A stretch of 38,103 bases of DNA, taken from an uncultured Succinivibrionaceae bacterium. Lineage in GTDB: Bacteria; Pseudomonadota; Gammaproteobacteria; Enterobacterales; Succinivibrionaceae. This document shows positions 26,627 to 35,267 of the stretch, piece after piece. The notes beneath the pieces are model-generated. The model ran no database searches, had not been told where the DNA came from, and saw only the letters and a program-made list of their open reading frames with translations. Position 1 is the stretch's first letter; every line of letters starts with the position of its first letter. A program made the position numbers and the translations under genes. The stretch covers positions 1-38,103 of the forward strand of contig CALXOV010000057.1 in the NCBI GenBank assembly GCA_944390105.1, in the 5' to 3' direction.

Positions 26627-27628
26627 CTAGCGCGACTCGACCTTAAAGAGCAAATGACGCTGATTGCGCATCTTTTCCTGATAAGCTGTGAAAGATAAGG
26701 ACAGCACCAGAATGATGCCTACAAAGAGATTGTTCCAAGATGCCGAAAGGCCAAGGAAAATTAGGGTAGACTTTAAGAGATAGATGATAACGATACCTAG
26801 GATAGCCCCAAAAATCTTGCCCTTTCCTCCGCTGATGCTAGTGCCACCGATGACGGCGCCTGCCACCACCATGAGCTCTTCACCAATCATTTTGTCTGGG
26901 TAAACCGCATTGACTTGGCATATATACAGGCTGCCGGCCAGTCCAGCTAGTACTCCGATATAGCCATAGGCAAACAGCCGCAGCCAAAGTGGTCTAAACC
27001 CCAAACGCAACGCAGCTTCCTCGCTATTGCCAATAGCCACAATTCCGCGTCCTAGCATCGTCTTATAGATGATGAACCAAGTTAACACAATAACAAGCGC
27101 TACCGGAATAATGCTGACTGACAAGCCGATGACCCCGTACTCACCTTCAATCTCCAGCAAATATCCGGATCCAAACTCATTAAAGCTAGGTGGCAAAATG
27201 CCGGCGCCATAGGTACGGGTCCCAGCAAGAGTAGCCATCAAGCCATGAAATAAATTCATAGTACCTAAAGTAATGATGAAAGGCGGCAATTTAAGCCAAC
27301 TTACCAGCAGCGCATTAAAAAGCCCCATGATCAAGCCGAAGCAGCAAGCTAGAGTAATAAGCACAGCCACCGAAGAGAACTCATAGCGCATCATAATCAC
27401 TGTTGCGCAGTAACTACCCACCAATGCCATGGACATAAAGGAAATATCGATGCCGCCTGAAAGCATGATAAGGAGCAGCCCCATCACCAAAATAATATCG
27501 CGCGAGGATGTGCGCACTAGGTCAAACACGGTCTCAATGCTTAAAAATGCCGGATTAACCACCGCGACTCCCAGAGCGTAGAGCGCAATGATGATAAGCA
27601 GAATTACTTCCGAGCGTTCTATTTGCAT
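26627..27628 (-). CDS. ABC sugar permease (RbsC type), first copy
   Basis: A 333-residue permease with about eight to ten helices. It has the family signature GLLLIMLSGGIDISFMSMALVGSY, GLFNALLVSWLKLPPFIITLGTM, and GEELMVVAGAVIGGTSISGGKGKIFGAILG near the C-terminus. The start overlaps the end of the ATPase gene by 10 bases, so translation is probably coupled. Length and motifs are normal for the family. Confidence 0.92.
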   Translation of the reverse strand: MQIERSEVILLIIIALYALGVAVVNPAFLSIETVFDLVRTSSRDIILVMGLLLIMLSGGIDISFMSMALVGSYCATVIMMRYEFSSVAVLITLACCFGLIMGLFNALLVSWLKLPPFIITLGTMNLFHGLMATLAGTRTYGAGILPPSFNEFGSGYLLEIEGEYGVIGLSVSIIPVALVIVLTWFIIYKTMLGRGIVAIGNSEEAALRLGFRPLWLRLFAYGYIGVLAGLAGSLYICQVNAVYPDKMIGEELMVVAGAVIGGTSISGGKGKIFGAILGIVIIYLLKSTLIFLGLSASWNNLFVGIILVLSLSFTAYQEKMRNQRHLLFKVESR

Positions 27629-29313
27629 ACACCACTCTCCTTGGTATCACGTAACGGCGCATCTACCGTGACAACAGTCGCAATTTGCTGCATATTAGCG
27701 TCAGCAGAAGCTGATACAACATCGTCTAACCGTCTGCCCGCCGCAACTACTTTAGTAATGTAACTGCCGATGTGCGGATCGGCCAGCCGCTTTTCATCCA
27801 AAATTTCAATGATCCGCCCCCTAGCAAAAATTGCGATACGATTACAGTTAGCCGTCAGTTCTTCTACCTCATCTGACAGTAGCAATACAGCCATATCCCG
27901 ACGCGCTAAACTTTGCGCAGTTTCGTAAATTTCAGCTTTAGAGCCTATATCAATACCCACCGTGGGATTGTCCATGATAAAAAGCCTTGGCTTCGTAGCC
28001 AGCCACTTAGCCAGTACAACTTTTTGCTGATTACCTCCTGACAGCTCCCCTGCCAATTTTTGCTCTGAGGTAGTTTTAATGTTGATGTCGCAAATGTCCT
28101 GACGCGCACATTCACGCTCGCGCCGAAAATCAAAACACTTGAACCAACCATGACATAGCTTGTCGATAATAGCTGCCGTAGCATTGACAGCCACTGAACG
28201 CTCTAAAAACAGCCCTTCAGTAGATCGATCTTCGGGCAAAAGGGCAATCCCGGCTTCCATCGCTGCACTAGGACTGTTGATAGAGGTTTTATGACCATTG
28301 ATAATAATGTCGCCTCCATCTGGGGGATTAAGGCCAAATAGGGACAAAGCCAGTTCGGTACGTCCAGAGCCCAACAGACCGATACATCCCATAATATCCC
28401 CAGGACGCACGCTTAAATTAATGTCCTGATACATGTTCTTTTTGCACAGTCCGTGAATCTCCACAAAGCTTTCCTGCTTTGTACTGACCCGCTGATATTT
28501 GGGGTAGGAGATCTCTTTGCCAGTCATGTAATACGACAGGCGCCGCGCATTTAAATCACCACTGGGAAAATCACCGATTTTGCGACCATCGCGAAAAACT
28601 GTCACCACATTAGCGATACGGAAAACCTCATCGAGCTTATGGCTGATGAAAATAACCGCTAAACCGGATTTTTTCAGATCAGCCATTACCTCAAGCAAGC
28701 GATCAACCTCGCGCCCAGAGAGGGCAGTAGTCGGCTCATCCATAAAGAGAACCTTGGCATCCATTGCCAATGCTCGGCAGATGGCAACCAATTGCTTAGT
28801 GCTGATGGAAGCCTCGCGTAGCTCCTGACGTAAATCCAGCTGCACTCCAATGCGTTCAAGCTGTGCTTGAGCAATTGCATCCACTTTTTTCCAATTGATA
28901 AGACGCTGATCGTTTTCCCGTAGACGGCCTAAAGCAATGTTCTCGGCAACGCTCATGTGCTCGAACAGTGCAAGATCTTGATAGATAACTTGTATGCCCT
29001 CAGCCATAGACTGTGCCGGATTCAGCGCAGAGTAGCTTTTACCGTTGATCACGATACTGCCTTTATCCGGGGTATAAGCGCCTGAAATGATTTTCACCAA
29101 CGTAGATTTTCCGCTGCCATTTTCACCTGCCAAGCAGTGGATCTCCCCGCCCTTGAACATCAGGTTAATGTCATCGAGCGCAGTAAATCCTCCGAAGGTC
29201 TTGGTGATGCCGATAGCTTCCACCAACAGCGGCCGCCCCTTAAGGTCGCGGCACGGTGCTGACGTAGCTTTGCTGTCTTGTTCTTGCATTGCTCTGTCCA
29301 TGGCCTTACTCAT
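27619..29313 (-). CDS. Sugar ABC transporter ATPase with two nucleotide-binding domains (RbsA type)
   Basis: A 564-residue double ATPase. The first domain has Walker A GENGSGKST (63-71), a degenerate signature (ISTKQLVAI) and MDEPTTAL. The second has a degenerate Walker A (GLLGSGRTE), an intact signature LSGGNQQKVVLAKWL and MDNPTVGID. This asymmetry is normal for RbsA/MglA/LsrA proteins. The start shares bases with the stop of the DeoR gene (TAATG), so translation is coupled. An N-terminal stretch of about 28 residues precedes the first domain. Confidence 0.93.
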   Translation of the reverse strand: MSKAMDRAMQEQDSKATSAPCRDLKGRPLLVEAIGITKTFGGFTALDDINLMFKGGEIHCLAGENGSGKSTLVKIISGAYTPDKGSIVINGKSYSALNPAQSMAEGIQVIYQDLALFEHMSVAENIALGRLRENDQRLINWKKVDAIAQAQLERIGVQLDLRQELREASISTKQLVAICRALAMDAKVLFMDEPTTALSGREVDRLLEVMADLKKSGLAVIFISHKLDEVFRIANVVTVFRDGRKIGDFPSGDLNARRLSYYMTGKEISYPKYQRVSTKQESFVEIHGLCKKNMYQDINLSVRPGDIMGCIGLLGSGRTELALSLFGLNPPDGGDIIINGHKTSINSPSAAMEAGIALLPEDRSTEGLFLERSVAVNATAAIIDKLCHGWFKCFDFRRERECARQDICDINIKTTSEQKLAGELSGGNQQKVVLAKWLATKPRLFIMDNPTVGIDIGSKAEIYETAQSLARRDMAVLLLSDEVEELTANCNRIAIFARGRIIEILDEKRLADPHIGSYITKVVAAGRRLDDVVSASADANMQQIATVVTVDAPLRDTKESGVCK

Positions 29314-30089
29314 TAAATGATGTTGATATCAAGTTCGTGCAATCGTTTACGGATGCTCTCTTTAAGACCTCCGTCATCAAGAGCGAAAGTAATCTCTCTC
29401 ATCGTGGAGATGCGAAAAGGCGTGCGCCGTATATATTTACTAGCATCAGCCAACAGTACAGTATGTACCGATCGGCGCATTAGTTCCGCCTTCATACGGG
29501 CAATTCCTTCATTCATATCGAAAATACCTGCGTTTAAATCCACCCCGACACAGGATATAAAACAGAGATCGATGCGCAAAGAATCAAGCTGCGTAAGCTT
29601 TTTGCCCTCACCTAAGGCAAAATCTTCGTGCTTTTCATCAAGCTGTCCGCCTGTTCCAATTAAGGTGCAACGCGGTTTGCTTTTTAGTAAATTTAAAATT
29701 CGCATCGAATTTGTTACCACAACAATCTCCACTGGCGGCAACGCTTTAGCCAAGAAATAACAGCTGGTGCTACCGTCCAAAGCGATTGTAAGTCCTGGTG
29801 CGATCAGCCGTGCGGCCTTAAAAGCCATAATCTCCTTGGCTTTGACGTGCTCCTCTCGACGCTTGTCAAAGCTACTGCCGACATCTGATGCTTGGACACT
29901 ACGGGCACCGCCGTAGGTACGCAACAGCCGACCGTGTGCTTCGAGATAGCGCAGATCACGCCGTACAGTTTCCACCGAGCAACTAAACAGGTCAGCCAAA
30001 CGCTCCACTTCTACTGCGCCGGCTTCGTTCACCAAAGCAATGATCTGCGCAAAGCGCTCTTTGCGCGGCAGGTTCGAAGCTGGAGTCAT
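29313..30089 (-). CDS. DeoR-family transcriptional regulator
   Basis: A 258-residue regulator. A DeoR-type helix-turn-helix lies at residues about 9-62 (RKERFAQIIALVNEAGAVEVERLADLFSCSVETVRRDLRYLE). The sugar-phosphate-binding DeoRC domain follows, with TIALDGSTSCYFLAKAL and a CVGVDLNAGIFDMNEG stretch. Family members usually repress catabolic operons until a phosphorylated sugar binds. As first gene of the unit, overlapping the ATPase gene by one base, it is likely autoregulated, probably through the repeats at 30206-30260. Confidence 0.9.
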   Translation of the reverse strand: MTPASNLPRKERFAQIIALVNEAGAVEVERLADLFSCSVETVRRDLRYLEAHGRLLRTYGGARSVQASDVGSSFDKRREEHVKAKEIMAFKAARLIAPGLTIALDGSTSCYFLAKALPPVEIVVVTNSMRILNLLKSKPRCTLIGTGGQLDEKHEDFALGEGKKLTQLDSLRIDLCFISCVGVDLNAGIFDMNEGIARMKAELMRRSVHTVLLADASKYIRRTPFRISTMREITFALDDGGLKESIRKRLHELDINII

Positions 30090-30205
30090 TAACTAAACAC
30101 AATCCTTTTGGCTGTACAGTTCTAAAAAATCTGTGATTAAAATATCTATGCGCATAGGCAAATTTTGCGAGAATGGTCACAGCGATGATTTTCTGCTGTA
30201 AATTC

Positions 30206-30260
30206 ATGCCCGTTTACCGGGCAACGGGCAGGAAACGGGCATCAGTAGCTAAAAATTAGC
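30206..30260. promoter_or_regulatory. Candidate operator of the sugar operon
   Basis: A 10-bp perfect inverted repeat (ATGCCCGTTT at 30206-30215, AAACGGGCAT at 30233-30242) holds further CGGGCA copies between the arms. It is followed by a second palindrome, GCTAA-AAA-TTAGC at 30248-30260. It lies about 117 bp upstream of the DeoR start. Repeated half sites of this kind suit a DeoR-type or global repressor; assignment is inferred from position. Confidence 0.45.
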
Positions 30261-30371
30261 CTGCGTAACGATCGAAGCCCGATAAGCAACCACTCCCAAA
30301 TAGCTTCCCTCATGACCAAGCAACTTTAGAAACCAAATGTACAGGCAAGATAATTAAGAATTTTGATTTTT

Positions 30372-30625
30372 AATTAATACCGCGCAATTACTCTTGCGCG
30401 AACGATGGAATCGTAGGCTACAGGTAAAGCCCCTTTTGTCATGCACTATGCGCTTAAGAACTCAGGAACGAGATTTTTACTCCTACCTGATGGAAGATTT
30501 GTGAACATGCCCGTAAGTGCCCAGTGACGAATGATTACAAAAAATAAAGATACGACCTTACGAAACCTCGCATATAAGTGCATAAGCAGTTTATATGGAG
30601 AAAATCTGCTTTAACGCAAACTTGA
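30372..30625. repeat. About 250-bp non-coding repeat, copy 1 (R1)
   Basis: This element aligns along its length with 31722-31968 and shares a 20-base exact core (30505-30524). It has a 7-bp hairpin near its start (30381-30387 with 30394-30400) and a later one (30557-30562 with 30581-30586). It lies between the 3' end of recR and the DeoR gene, and its start is the only obvious boundary of the sugar island there. Identity is roughly 60% by eye. No coding frame spans it. Confidence 0.55.
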
Positions 30626-30652
30626 TACTACAGCAAACAGAAAGGCAAGAGC

Positions 30653-31255
30653 TTAGGCAAAAGGCCGACGCTGCGTAATTGCAGTTGCCAGCGTATGCTC
30701 ATCAACGCTATCTAAATTGCCGCCAAACGGCACGCCTGATGCTATTTTCGATAAAACAAGCTGATGACGGTGTGCCATAGCCGCAATATAGGCCGCGGTC
30801 GCATCACCCTCAACGGTAGGATTAGTCGCCAAAATAGCCTCAGTAATTTCCCCTGAGGCAAAACGCTGCTCCAAAACATCAAGTCCCAATTCCTGCGGTC
30901 CAAGACCATCTAACGGAGATAAATGTCCATGGAGCACAAAATACGTGCCGAAAAAAGTGCCAGAACTTTCAATAGCCTGCACATCCGCTGGAGTCTCAAC
31001 AATGCACAACACCCCCGAGGTACGGCGCTTAACGTTTTGACAGAGCGAACATTTCCCGCCGTCACTGTAATTGCGGCAGCACGGACACAACTCAATGCGG
31101 GTTAAGGCTTCCTGCATGGTAGTAGCCAACTGTAGTCCCTCTGCACGACGGCGATCCAGCAACGCATAGGCAATGCGCGTCGCCGAACGCGGCCCTACCC
31201 CCGGCATTACTTGCAACGCGGAAATCAGGTTATCTAAAAGCACTGAAGACGACAT
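30653..31255 (-). CDS. recR: Recombination mediator RecR
   Basis: A 200-residue DNA-repair protein of the RecFOR pathway. The helix-hairpin-helix is VMPGVGPRSATRIAYALL, the four-Cys zinc finger is CPCCRNYSDGGKCSLC, and a Toprim domain (VLCIVETPADVQAIE) follows, with family length normal (E. coli 201). It is 32 bases downstream of ybaB, the conserved order. In E. coli htpG follows directly, while here the sugar operon intervenes. Confidence 0.96.
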   Translation of the reverse strand: MSSSVLLDNLISALQVMPGVGPRSATRIAYALLDRRRAEGLQLATTMQEALTRIELCPCCRNYSDGGKCSLCQNVKRRTSGVLCIVETPADVQAIESSGTFFGTYFVLHGHLSPLDGLGPQELGLDVLEQRFASGEITEAILATNPTVEGDATAAYIAAMAHRHQLVLSKIASGVPFGGNLDSVDEHTLATAITQRRPFA

Positions 31256-31287
31256 ATATCCTCCTCATCAAATATCAGATGAGGATT

Positions 31288-31617
31288 TTAGAACGGCATT
31301 TTCATCCCCGGAGGCAACTTGATGCCGGCGGTAACTTCAGCCATTTTATCCTTAGAAAACTCTTCGGCACGACGCTGAGCATCATTGAAAGCCGCCGCCA
31401 GCAGATCTTCACACATTTCCTTGTCATCACCAAAGACGCTGTCGTCTATGCTCACGCGCTTAACTTCATGCGCACAGGTCATGGTAATTTTGACTAAACC
31501 AGCGCCGGATTCACCGACAACCTCATGCAGCGCAATTTCTTCCTGCGCTTTTTCCATGCGAGCCTGCATGGCCTGTGCCTGTTTCATGAGGTTATTCATA
31601 TTGCCCATGTTGAACAT
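31288..31617 (-). CDS. ybaB: YbaB/EbfC nucleoid-associated protein
   Basis: A 109-residue dimeric DNA-binding protein, matching E. coli YbaB (109) in length and ending LPPGMKMPF like it. [10 protein letters not shown], the long helical stretch and [11 protein letters not shown] are family features. The start at 31617 is preferred over 31638, because GGAG lies 7 bases upstream and residues MFN match the family. It is transcribed with recR. dnaX, the usual upstream gene, is not next to it here. Confidence 0.95.
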   Translation of the reverse strand: MFNMGNMNNLMKQAQAMQARMEKAQEEIALHEVVGESGAGLVKITMTCAHEVKRVSIDDSVFGDDKEMCEDLLAAAFNDAQRRAEEFSKDKMAEVTAGIKLPPGMKMPF

Positions 31618-31721
31618 AATAATCTCCAAAATTCTCATGCAGGCTACGGCCTGCAGTGACGCAAAACTGCTTCATTCTAAACAAGCCGCGGGAAATTTTA
31701 AAGCGCATTCCGTCGCTTTAA

Positions 31722-31968
31722 CTAATGCTGCGTAATTCCCTTTGCGTAAACGAAGGGATGTAAACTGCGGGCAACGCTCTTTTTGATCATGTAGGTATAA
31801 TGTTGCCTAAATATTCAGAAACAGGCTTTTGCTTCCACCAGATGGGAACATTATAGACATGCCCGTAAGTGCCCAGGAGTAGGAACATACTAAAATTGAG
31901 GCCACCGCCCTACGCAACCTCGCACGTAGATGCGTAGGATGTTCATGCAAGGAAAGCTCAAAGTTAGC
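31722..31968. repeat. About 250-bp non-coding repeat, copy 2 (R2)
   Basis: The partner of the element at 30372-30625, in the same orientation. It shares the exact 20-base core (31857-31876). The early hairpin is kept with wobble-type changes (31730-31735 with 31742-31747), and the late hairpin is a perfect 8-bp stem (31909-31916 with 31931-31938). It ends against the stop codon of the AraC gene and leads towards ybaB, filling the whole gap between them. Confidence 0.55.
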
Positions 31969-32880
31969 TTAAGCGTCTTCCGCGTCAACCCGCACTTCTT
32001 CGGTAGGGGTGTGCCCAAAGAGCTTTTTATAATCACGCGAAAACTGAGAAGAGCTTTCATAACCTACTTCATAGGCCACGCGGCTGATACTGCCAAAGTT
32101 CTGCCACAAAAGCTTACGCGCGGCAAACAGCCGCAACTGTTTGTGGTACTGCATCGGTGTCATACCAAACATCGCCTTAAAATGACGGAAAAAAGTGGAA
32201 GGCGCCATATGCACCATACGCGCTAATTCATCAACAAAAATAGGTTTGTGATAGTTTTCCTTTAAATAATTAATGCTACGTGCCAATTGATTGGGCACGA
32301 CACCGCTTAAGGCAAAGTCCGACAGCATGCTACCAGCATTGCTCATCAAAAGATAATAATGAATTTCCTGCACGATAAGCGGGGCTAACACCGGAATACG
32401 CTCGGGCGTCCAGACTAAATCAAGCAGCCGCACGAAAGCAGCGATAAGCTCAGCTGAAGCATCCACTACTACCGCAGGACGTAACCTCAGCTCAGAACGG
32501 TGCCGTCCAAAGTGCGGCAACTTGGACAGCAGATCATTTATCATCTGATAGTCAATGCGCAACGAGACATACAATAGCGGTTGCATAGCACTACACTGAT
32601 TGTAATACGCCTCATTTGGCGCAGTAACCGCTGATACCAAACATTGCCCGCGCTGATAATTGAGCGGACGATCACCTGGGTAGGAGGTAGTCTTGCTGCC
32701 ACGTACTAACAACGACACAAACGGCTCCGGCAAACTGCATCCCAGCGTACCAACAGTTTCCCGTCGACCGCACTTTAATCCCGGGACTGCAGTCTGCAAA
32801 CAGCCCTCTTCAGGCAGCAGACGTTTAATCAGCGTCTCTGCCTGTGCTAAAGAGAAATCCTGCAGAGCTGTTTTACTCAT
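31969..32880 (-). CDS. AraC-family transcriptional regulator (YqhC-like)
   Basis: A 303-residue regulator. The N-terminal AraC_N-type domain (about 30-185) includes PLLYVSLRIDYQMINDLLSKLP. The C-terminal pair of helix-turn-helices includes IFVDELARMVHMAPSTFFRHFKAMFGMTPMQYHKQLRLFAARKLL and ISRVAYEVGYESSSQFSRDYKKLFG. E. coli YqhC, which activates the aldehyde reductase YqhD, has this domain layout, and here the gene follows a YqhD/BdhA-type dehydrogenase with only one base between. It probably controls that gene in response to aldehydes (inference). Confidence 0.85.
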   Translation of the reverse strand: MSKTALQDFSLAQAETLIKRLLPEEGCLQTAVPGLKCGRRETVGTLGCSLPEPFVSLLVRGSKTTSYPGDRPLNYQRGQCLVSAVTAPNEAYYNQCSAMQPLLYVSLRIDYQMINDLLSKLPHFGRHRSELRLRPAVVVDASAELIAAFVRLLDLVWTPERIPVLAPLIVQEIHYYLLMSNAGSMLSDFALSGVVPNQLARSINYLKENYHKPIFVDELARMVHMAPSTFFRHFKAMFGMTPMQYHKQLRLFAARKLLWQNFGSISRVAYEVGYESSSQFSRDYKKLFGHTPTEEVRVDAEDA

Positions 32881-32881
32881 C

Positions 32882-34057
32882 CTAGTAAGCCAGCTCTAAA
32901 ATTTCGCGGACCTTAGCCGGATCGAGCGGGACAAATGCTAAATGCAGAGGGAAGCACTTGCAGGCATGCTCAGCCATCGCATCAAACTTATCCTTAGAGG
33001 TGATGCCAACATCGCGTAACGTCTTGGGTAGCCCTAAAGAAGCAAAGAAATCCTCTAAAGCGGCAATACCAGCCTTCGCAGTCACATAGAGATCTTCATT
33101 GAGCTCTATATCAAACACGCGATGAGCAAAGTAGGCGTAGCGGCGTACCGTCTTGTCATTTAAGGTATAACGCATCAGCACCGGAGTGAGTAGCGCTAAG
33201 CCCTCACCGTGGGTAATATCATAATAAGCCGACAGCTCATGCTCAATGGCATGGCATACCCACGCGCCAACTTCGCTACCCACTTGACAGATTCCGTTGC
33301 ATGCAAGAGAGCTAGCCCACATTAAATTAGCACGAGCGGTATAGTCATTGCCATTGTCATAGGCAATTTTGGCAAACTTGATCACTGTACGCAGGACGCT
33401 TTCCGCTAAGCCCTCAGTAACCATGCAACTGCCATCCACAAAATATTGCTCAAAAATATGCGACATGATGTCGGCGCTACCTGCTGCAGTCTGCTTCTTG
33501 CTTACCGTTAAGGTATAAGTAGGATCAAGCACCGATACTTTCGGATAATTAAGGGGATGTAGCACGCCAATCTTTTCATTGGTTTCAAGATTCGAGATCA
33601 CTGCCGCTGAATCATATTCAGAGCCGGTTGCCGCCAACGTCAGCACAGTAAAGAGCGGCAACGCCTGTTTTATATTAGAACTATCAATGACCAGATCCCA
33701 CGGATCGCCGTCATAGAACGGAGCATCACAAATCACTTTCGAGCAGTCTAAAACCGAACCGCCACCTACAGCAAGCACCATGTCAATCTGATGCTCACGG
33801 CATAAACGACCGCCTTCACGCACAGAGGTAATGCGCGGATTCGGCTCTACCCCAGAGAGCTCAAATATTTCAAAATCCTTAAGCAGAGCCTTGACGGTAT
33901 CATATAGGCCGTTCTTTTTGATACTGCCACCGCCGTAGACTAAGAGGACACGCTTGCCGTATGGAGCCATCTCAACCGGCAGCCCCTGAATGCTGTCCTT
34001 GCCAAATAATACTTTAGTGGGGGTTCCGTAGGTGAAATTAACAACTTGATCGTGCAT
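32882..34057 (-). CDS. Iron-containing alcohol dehydrogenase (BdhA/YqhD type)
   Basis: A 391-residue group-III alcohol dehydrogenase reducing aldehydes with NAD(P)H. It begins VNFTYGTPTKVLFGKDS and has the dinucleotide loop GGGSVLDCSKVI. Metal-binding residues are in place: the Asp and His in GSADIMSHIFEQYF and the His residues in HAIEHELS...ITHGEGLA. The start at 34057 is chosen because GGAG lies 6 bases before it and the family starts there; the frame also has an ATG at 34093. It is the first gene of a two-gene unit with the AraC regulator. Confidence 0.9.
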   Translation of the reverse strand: MHDQVVNFTYGTPTKVLFGKDSIQGLPVEMAPYGKRVLLVYGGGSIKKNGLYDTVKALLKDFEIFELSGVEPNPRITSVREGGRLCREHQIDMVLAVGGGSVLDCSKVICDAPFYDGDPWDLVIDSSNIKQALPLFTVLTLAATGSEYDSAAVISNLETNEKIGVLHPLNYPKVSVLDPTYTLTVSKKQTAAGSADIMSHIFEQYFVDGSCMVTEGLAESVLRTVIKFAKIAYDNGNDYTARANLMWASSLACNGICQVGSEVGAWVCHAIEHELSAYYDITHGEGLALLTPVLMRYTLNDKTVRRYAYFAHRVFDIELNEDLYVTAKAGIAALEDFFASLGLPKTLRDVGITSKDKFDAMAEHACKCFPLHLAFVPLDPAKVREILELAY

Positions 34058-34364
34058 CACATGCTCCTGTATCACTACTTTCTTAAGTGTCATCAGTGTA
34101 TGCAGTCATTGTACTGAAGAAAAGCCGTTTCTTGCCGCCCTTATGCCTTTTTCTCTCAGAGCCTGATAAATAAAGTCACCTTGCTACCGGTGCGGCTGCC
34201 ACCTAAGTTTGAGCTAAGCTCGCAAGTTTAAACTTGTTTTCATCAAAACAGCCGTAGACCGAACAACCGACAGGTACACGGCTAACCAGGGTATAACCAC
34301 AATAATCAGGAGGGCGCTCTTGCCTTAAAGTTCAAACGCTTTAAGGAAAACAGCGCAGCTGTAT
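34058..34364. promoter_or_regulatory. Divergent control region with palindromes
   Basis: Two notable symmetric sites lie between the divergent dehydrogenase and SIMPL genes. CAAGTTTAAACTTG is a perfect 14-bp palindrome at 34223-34236, next to GAGC-TAA-GCTC (34211-34221). CCTTAAAG/CTTTAAGG (34323-34330 with 34339-34346) forms an 8-bp hairpin whose right arm includes the only AAGGA near the SIMPL start. The first may be a regulator site; nothing else is seen. Confidence 0.45.
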
Positions 34365-35093
34365 ATGGAAAGATTTCACAAGCTTGCTTTAAGTACTCTT
34401 GTAGCTTCGTCCCTACTGTGCGCCATGCCGGCATTGGCCAAGCCCGCAACATGTGCGCTTGAAAACGGCACCATCAGCGTCACCGGTCTTGGCGAATATA
34501 AAGCTGCGCCAGATCAAGCATTGCTTAATTTTGAAGTAAATGCTCAGGATAGTACCGCAAGTGCTGCGCGTACTAAAGCTGAAGCCGCCGTTAGCGCTTT
34601 TCTTAAAGCTTTAGATAGCTTAAAGTTACCGCAAGGCGCTGTAACAGCGGACAACCTTACCGTGACGGCGCGTTATTCCTATCAGGACGGCAAAAATGAA
34701 CTCATCGGCTTTCAGGGACGACGCACCGTAAGCGTCACCCTAGATGACTTTAGCCTAATTGGCGCGGTGACGGATCTGGCATTTAAGAACGGTATTAATG
34801 AAGCGGCCGGATTTACCTATCAGTTAAAAGATCCTAAAGCTGCACAGCAGCAGGCTCGCCAGTTAGCTATTGCTGATGCCAAGCAAAAAGCGCAGGAACT
34901 AGCTGACGGCTTTGAAGTAAAATTAGGCCGTCCCTGCCAGCTATCTTACGGTAGCGCCCCGATTGCATTTCCTCGCCCGATGTTGCTTGCAGCGCGTGCG
35001 GCAGCTCCGACCGATAATGCCGCCGCGGTGTATACAGTGGACGATTTAACGATTAAAGCAGAGGTCAGTGCGGTCTTTGCGCTAGATAACTAA
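34365..35093 (+). CDS. Periplasmic SIMPL/DUF541 protein (YggE-like)
   Basis: A 242-residue exported protein. The signal peptide covers about residues 1-26 (cleavage after ALA in PALAKPA). The SIMPL domain follows, with ISVTGLGEYKAAPDQALLNFEV, VTADNLTVTARYSYQDGKNELIGF and LAIADAKQKAQELADGF. E. coli YggE of this family has been linked to oxidative stress relief, but its chemistry is unknown. AAGGA is 17 bases from the ATG, so initiation may rely on a weak site. A GC-rich hairpin follows the gene. Confidence 0.85.
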   Translation: MERFHKLALSTLVASSLLCAMPALAKPATCALENGTISVTGLGEYKAAPDQALLNFEVNAQDSTASAARTKAEAAVSAFLKALDSLKLPQGAVTADNLTVTARYSYQDGKNELIGFQGRRTVSVTLDDFSLIGAVTDLAFKNGINEAAGFTYQLKDPKAAQQQARQLAIADAKQKAQELADGFEVKLGRPCQLSYGSAPIAFPRPMLLAARAAAPTDNAAAVYTVDDLTIKAEVSAVFALDN

Positions 35094-35119
35094 AGCCCTT
35101 CTCTTCTGACAATCCTTAC

Positions 35120-35140
35120 GGGCAGTGCCGCGCACTGCCC
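35120..35140 (+). terminator. Perfect hairpin after the SIMPL gene
   Basis: GGGCAGTGC and GCACTGCCC (9 bp, 3-base loop) lie 27 bases after the stop codon. There is no T-run, but the stem is very stable and the position fits a transcription end. Confidence 0.6.
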
Positions 35141-35267
35141 CCTTCAAGATTAAAGACTACGTTAACCTAATAAGCGCCAATTCAGCCTGTCTTTTGGGAA
35201 AATCTACCTCTGCCTGCTAGAGTAATCCTTATTCAACGTGCAATCATTTAACCATAAGGACACTGCA

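Noticed and set aside
29317-29760. 147-codon + strand frame opposite the DeoR gene
   Set aside because: It is antisense to a clear regulator, with no recognisable domain.
23733-30089. Reading the sugar operon as an autoinducer-2 (lsr) system
   Set aside because: The binding protein resembles the LsrB/RhaS group, but no LsrK kinase, LsrF or LsrG is present and the extra gene is HxlB-like, so the ligand is left open.
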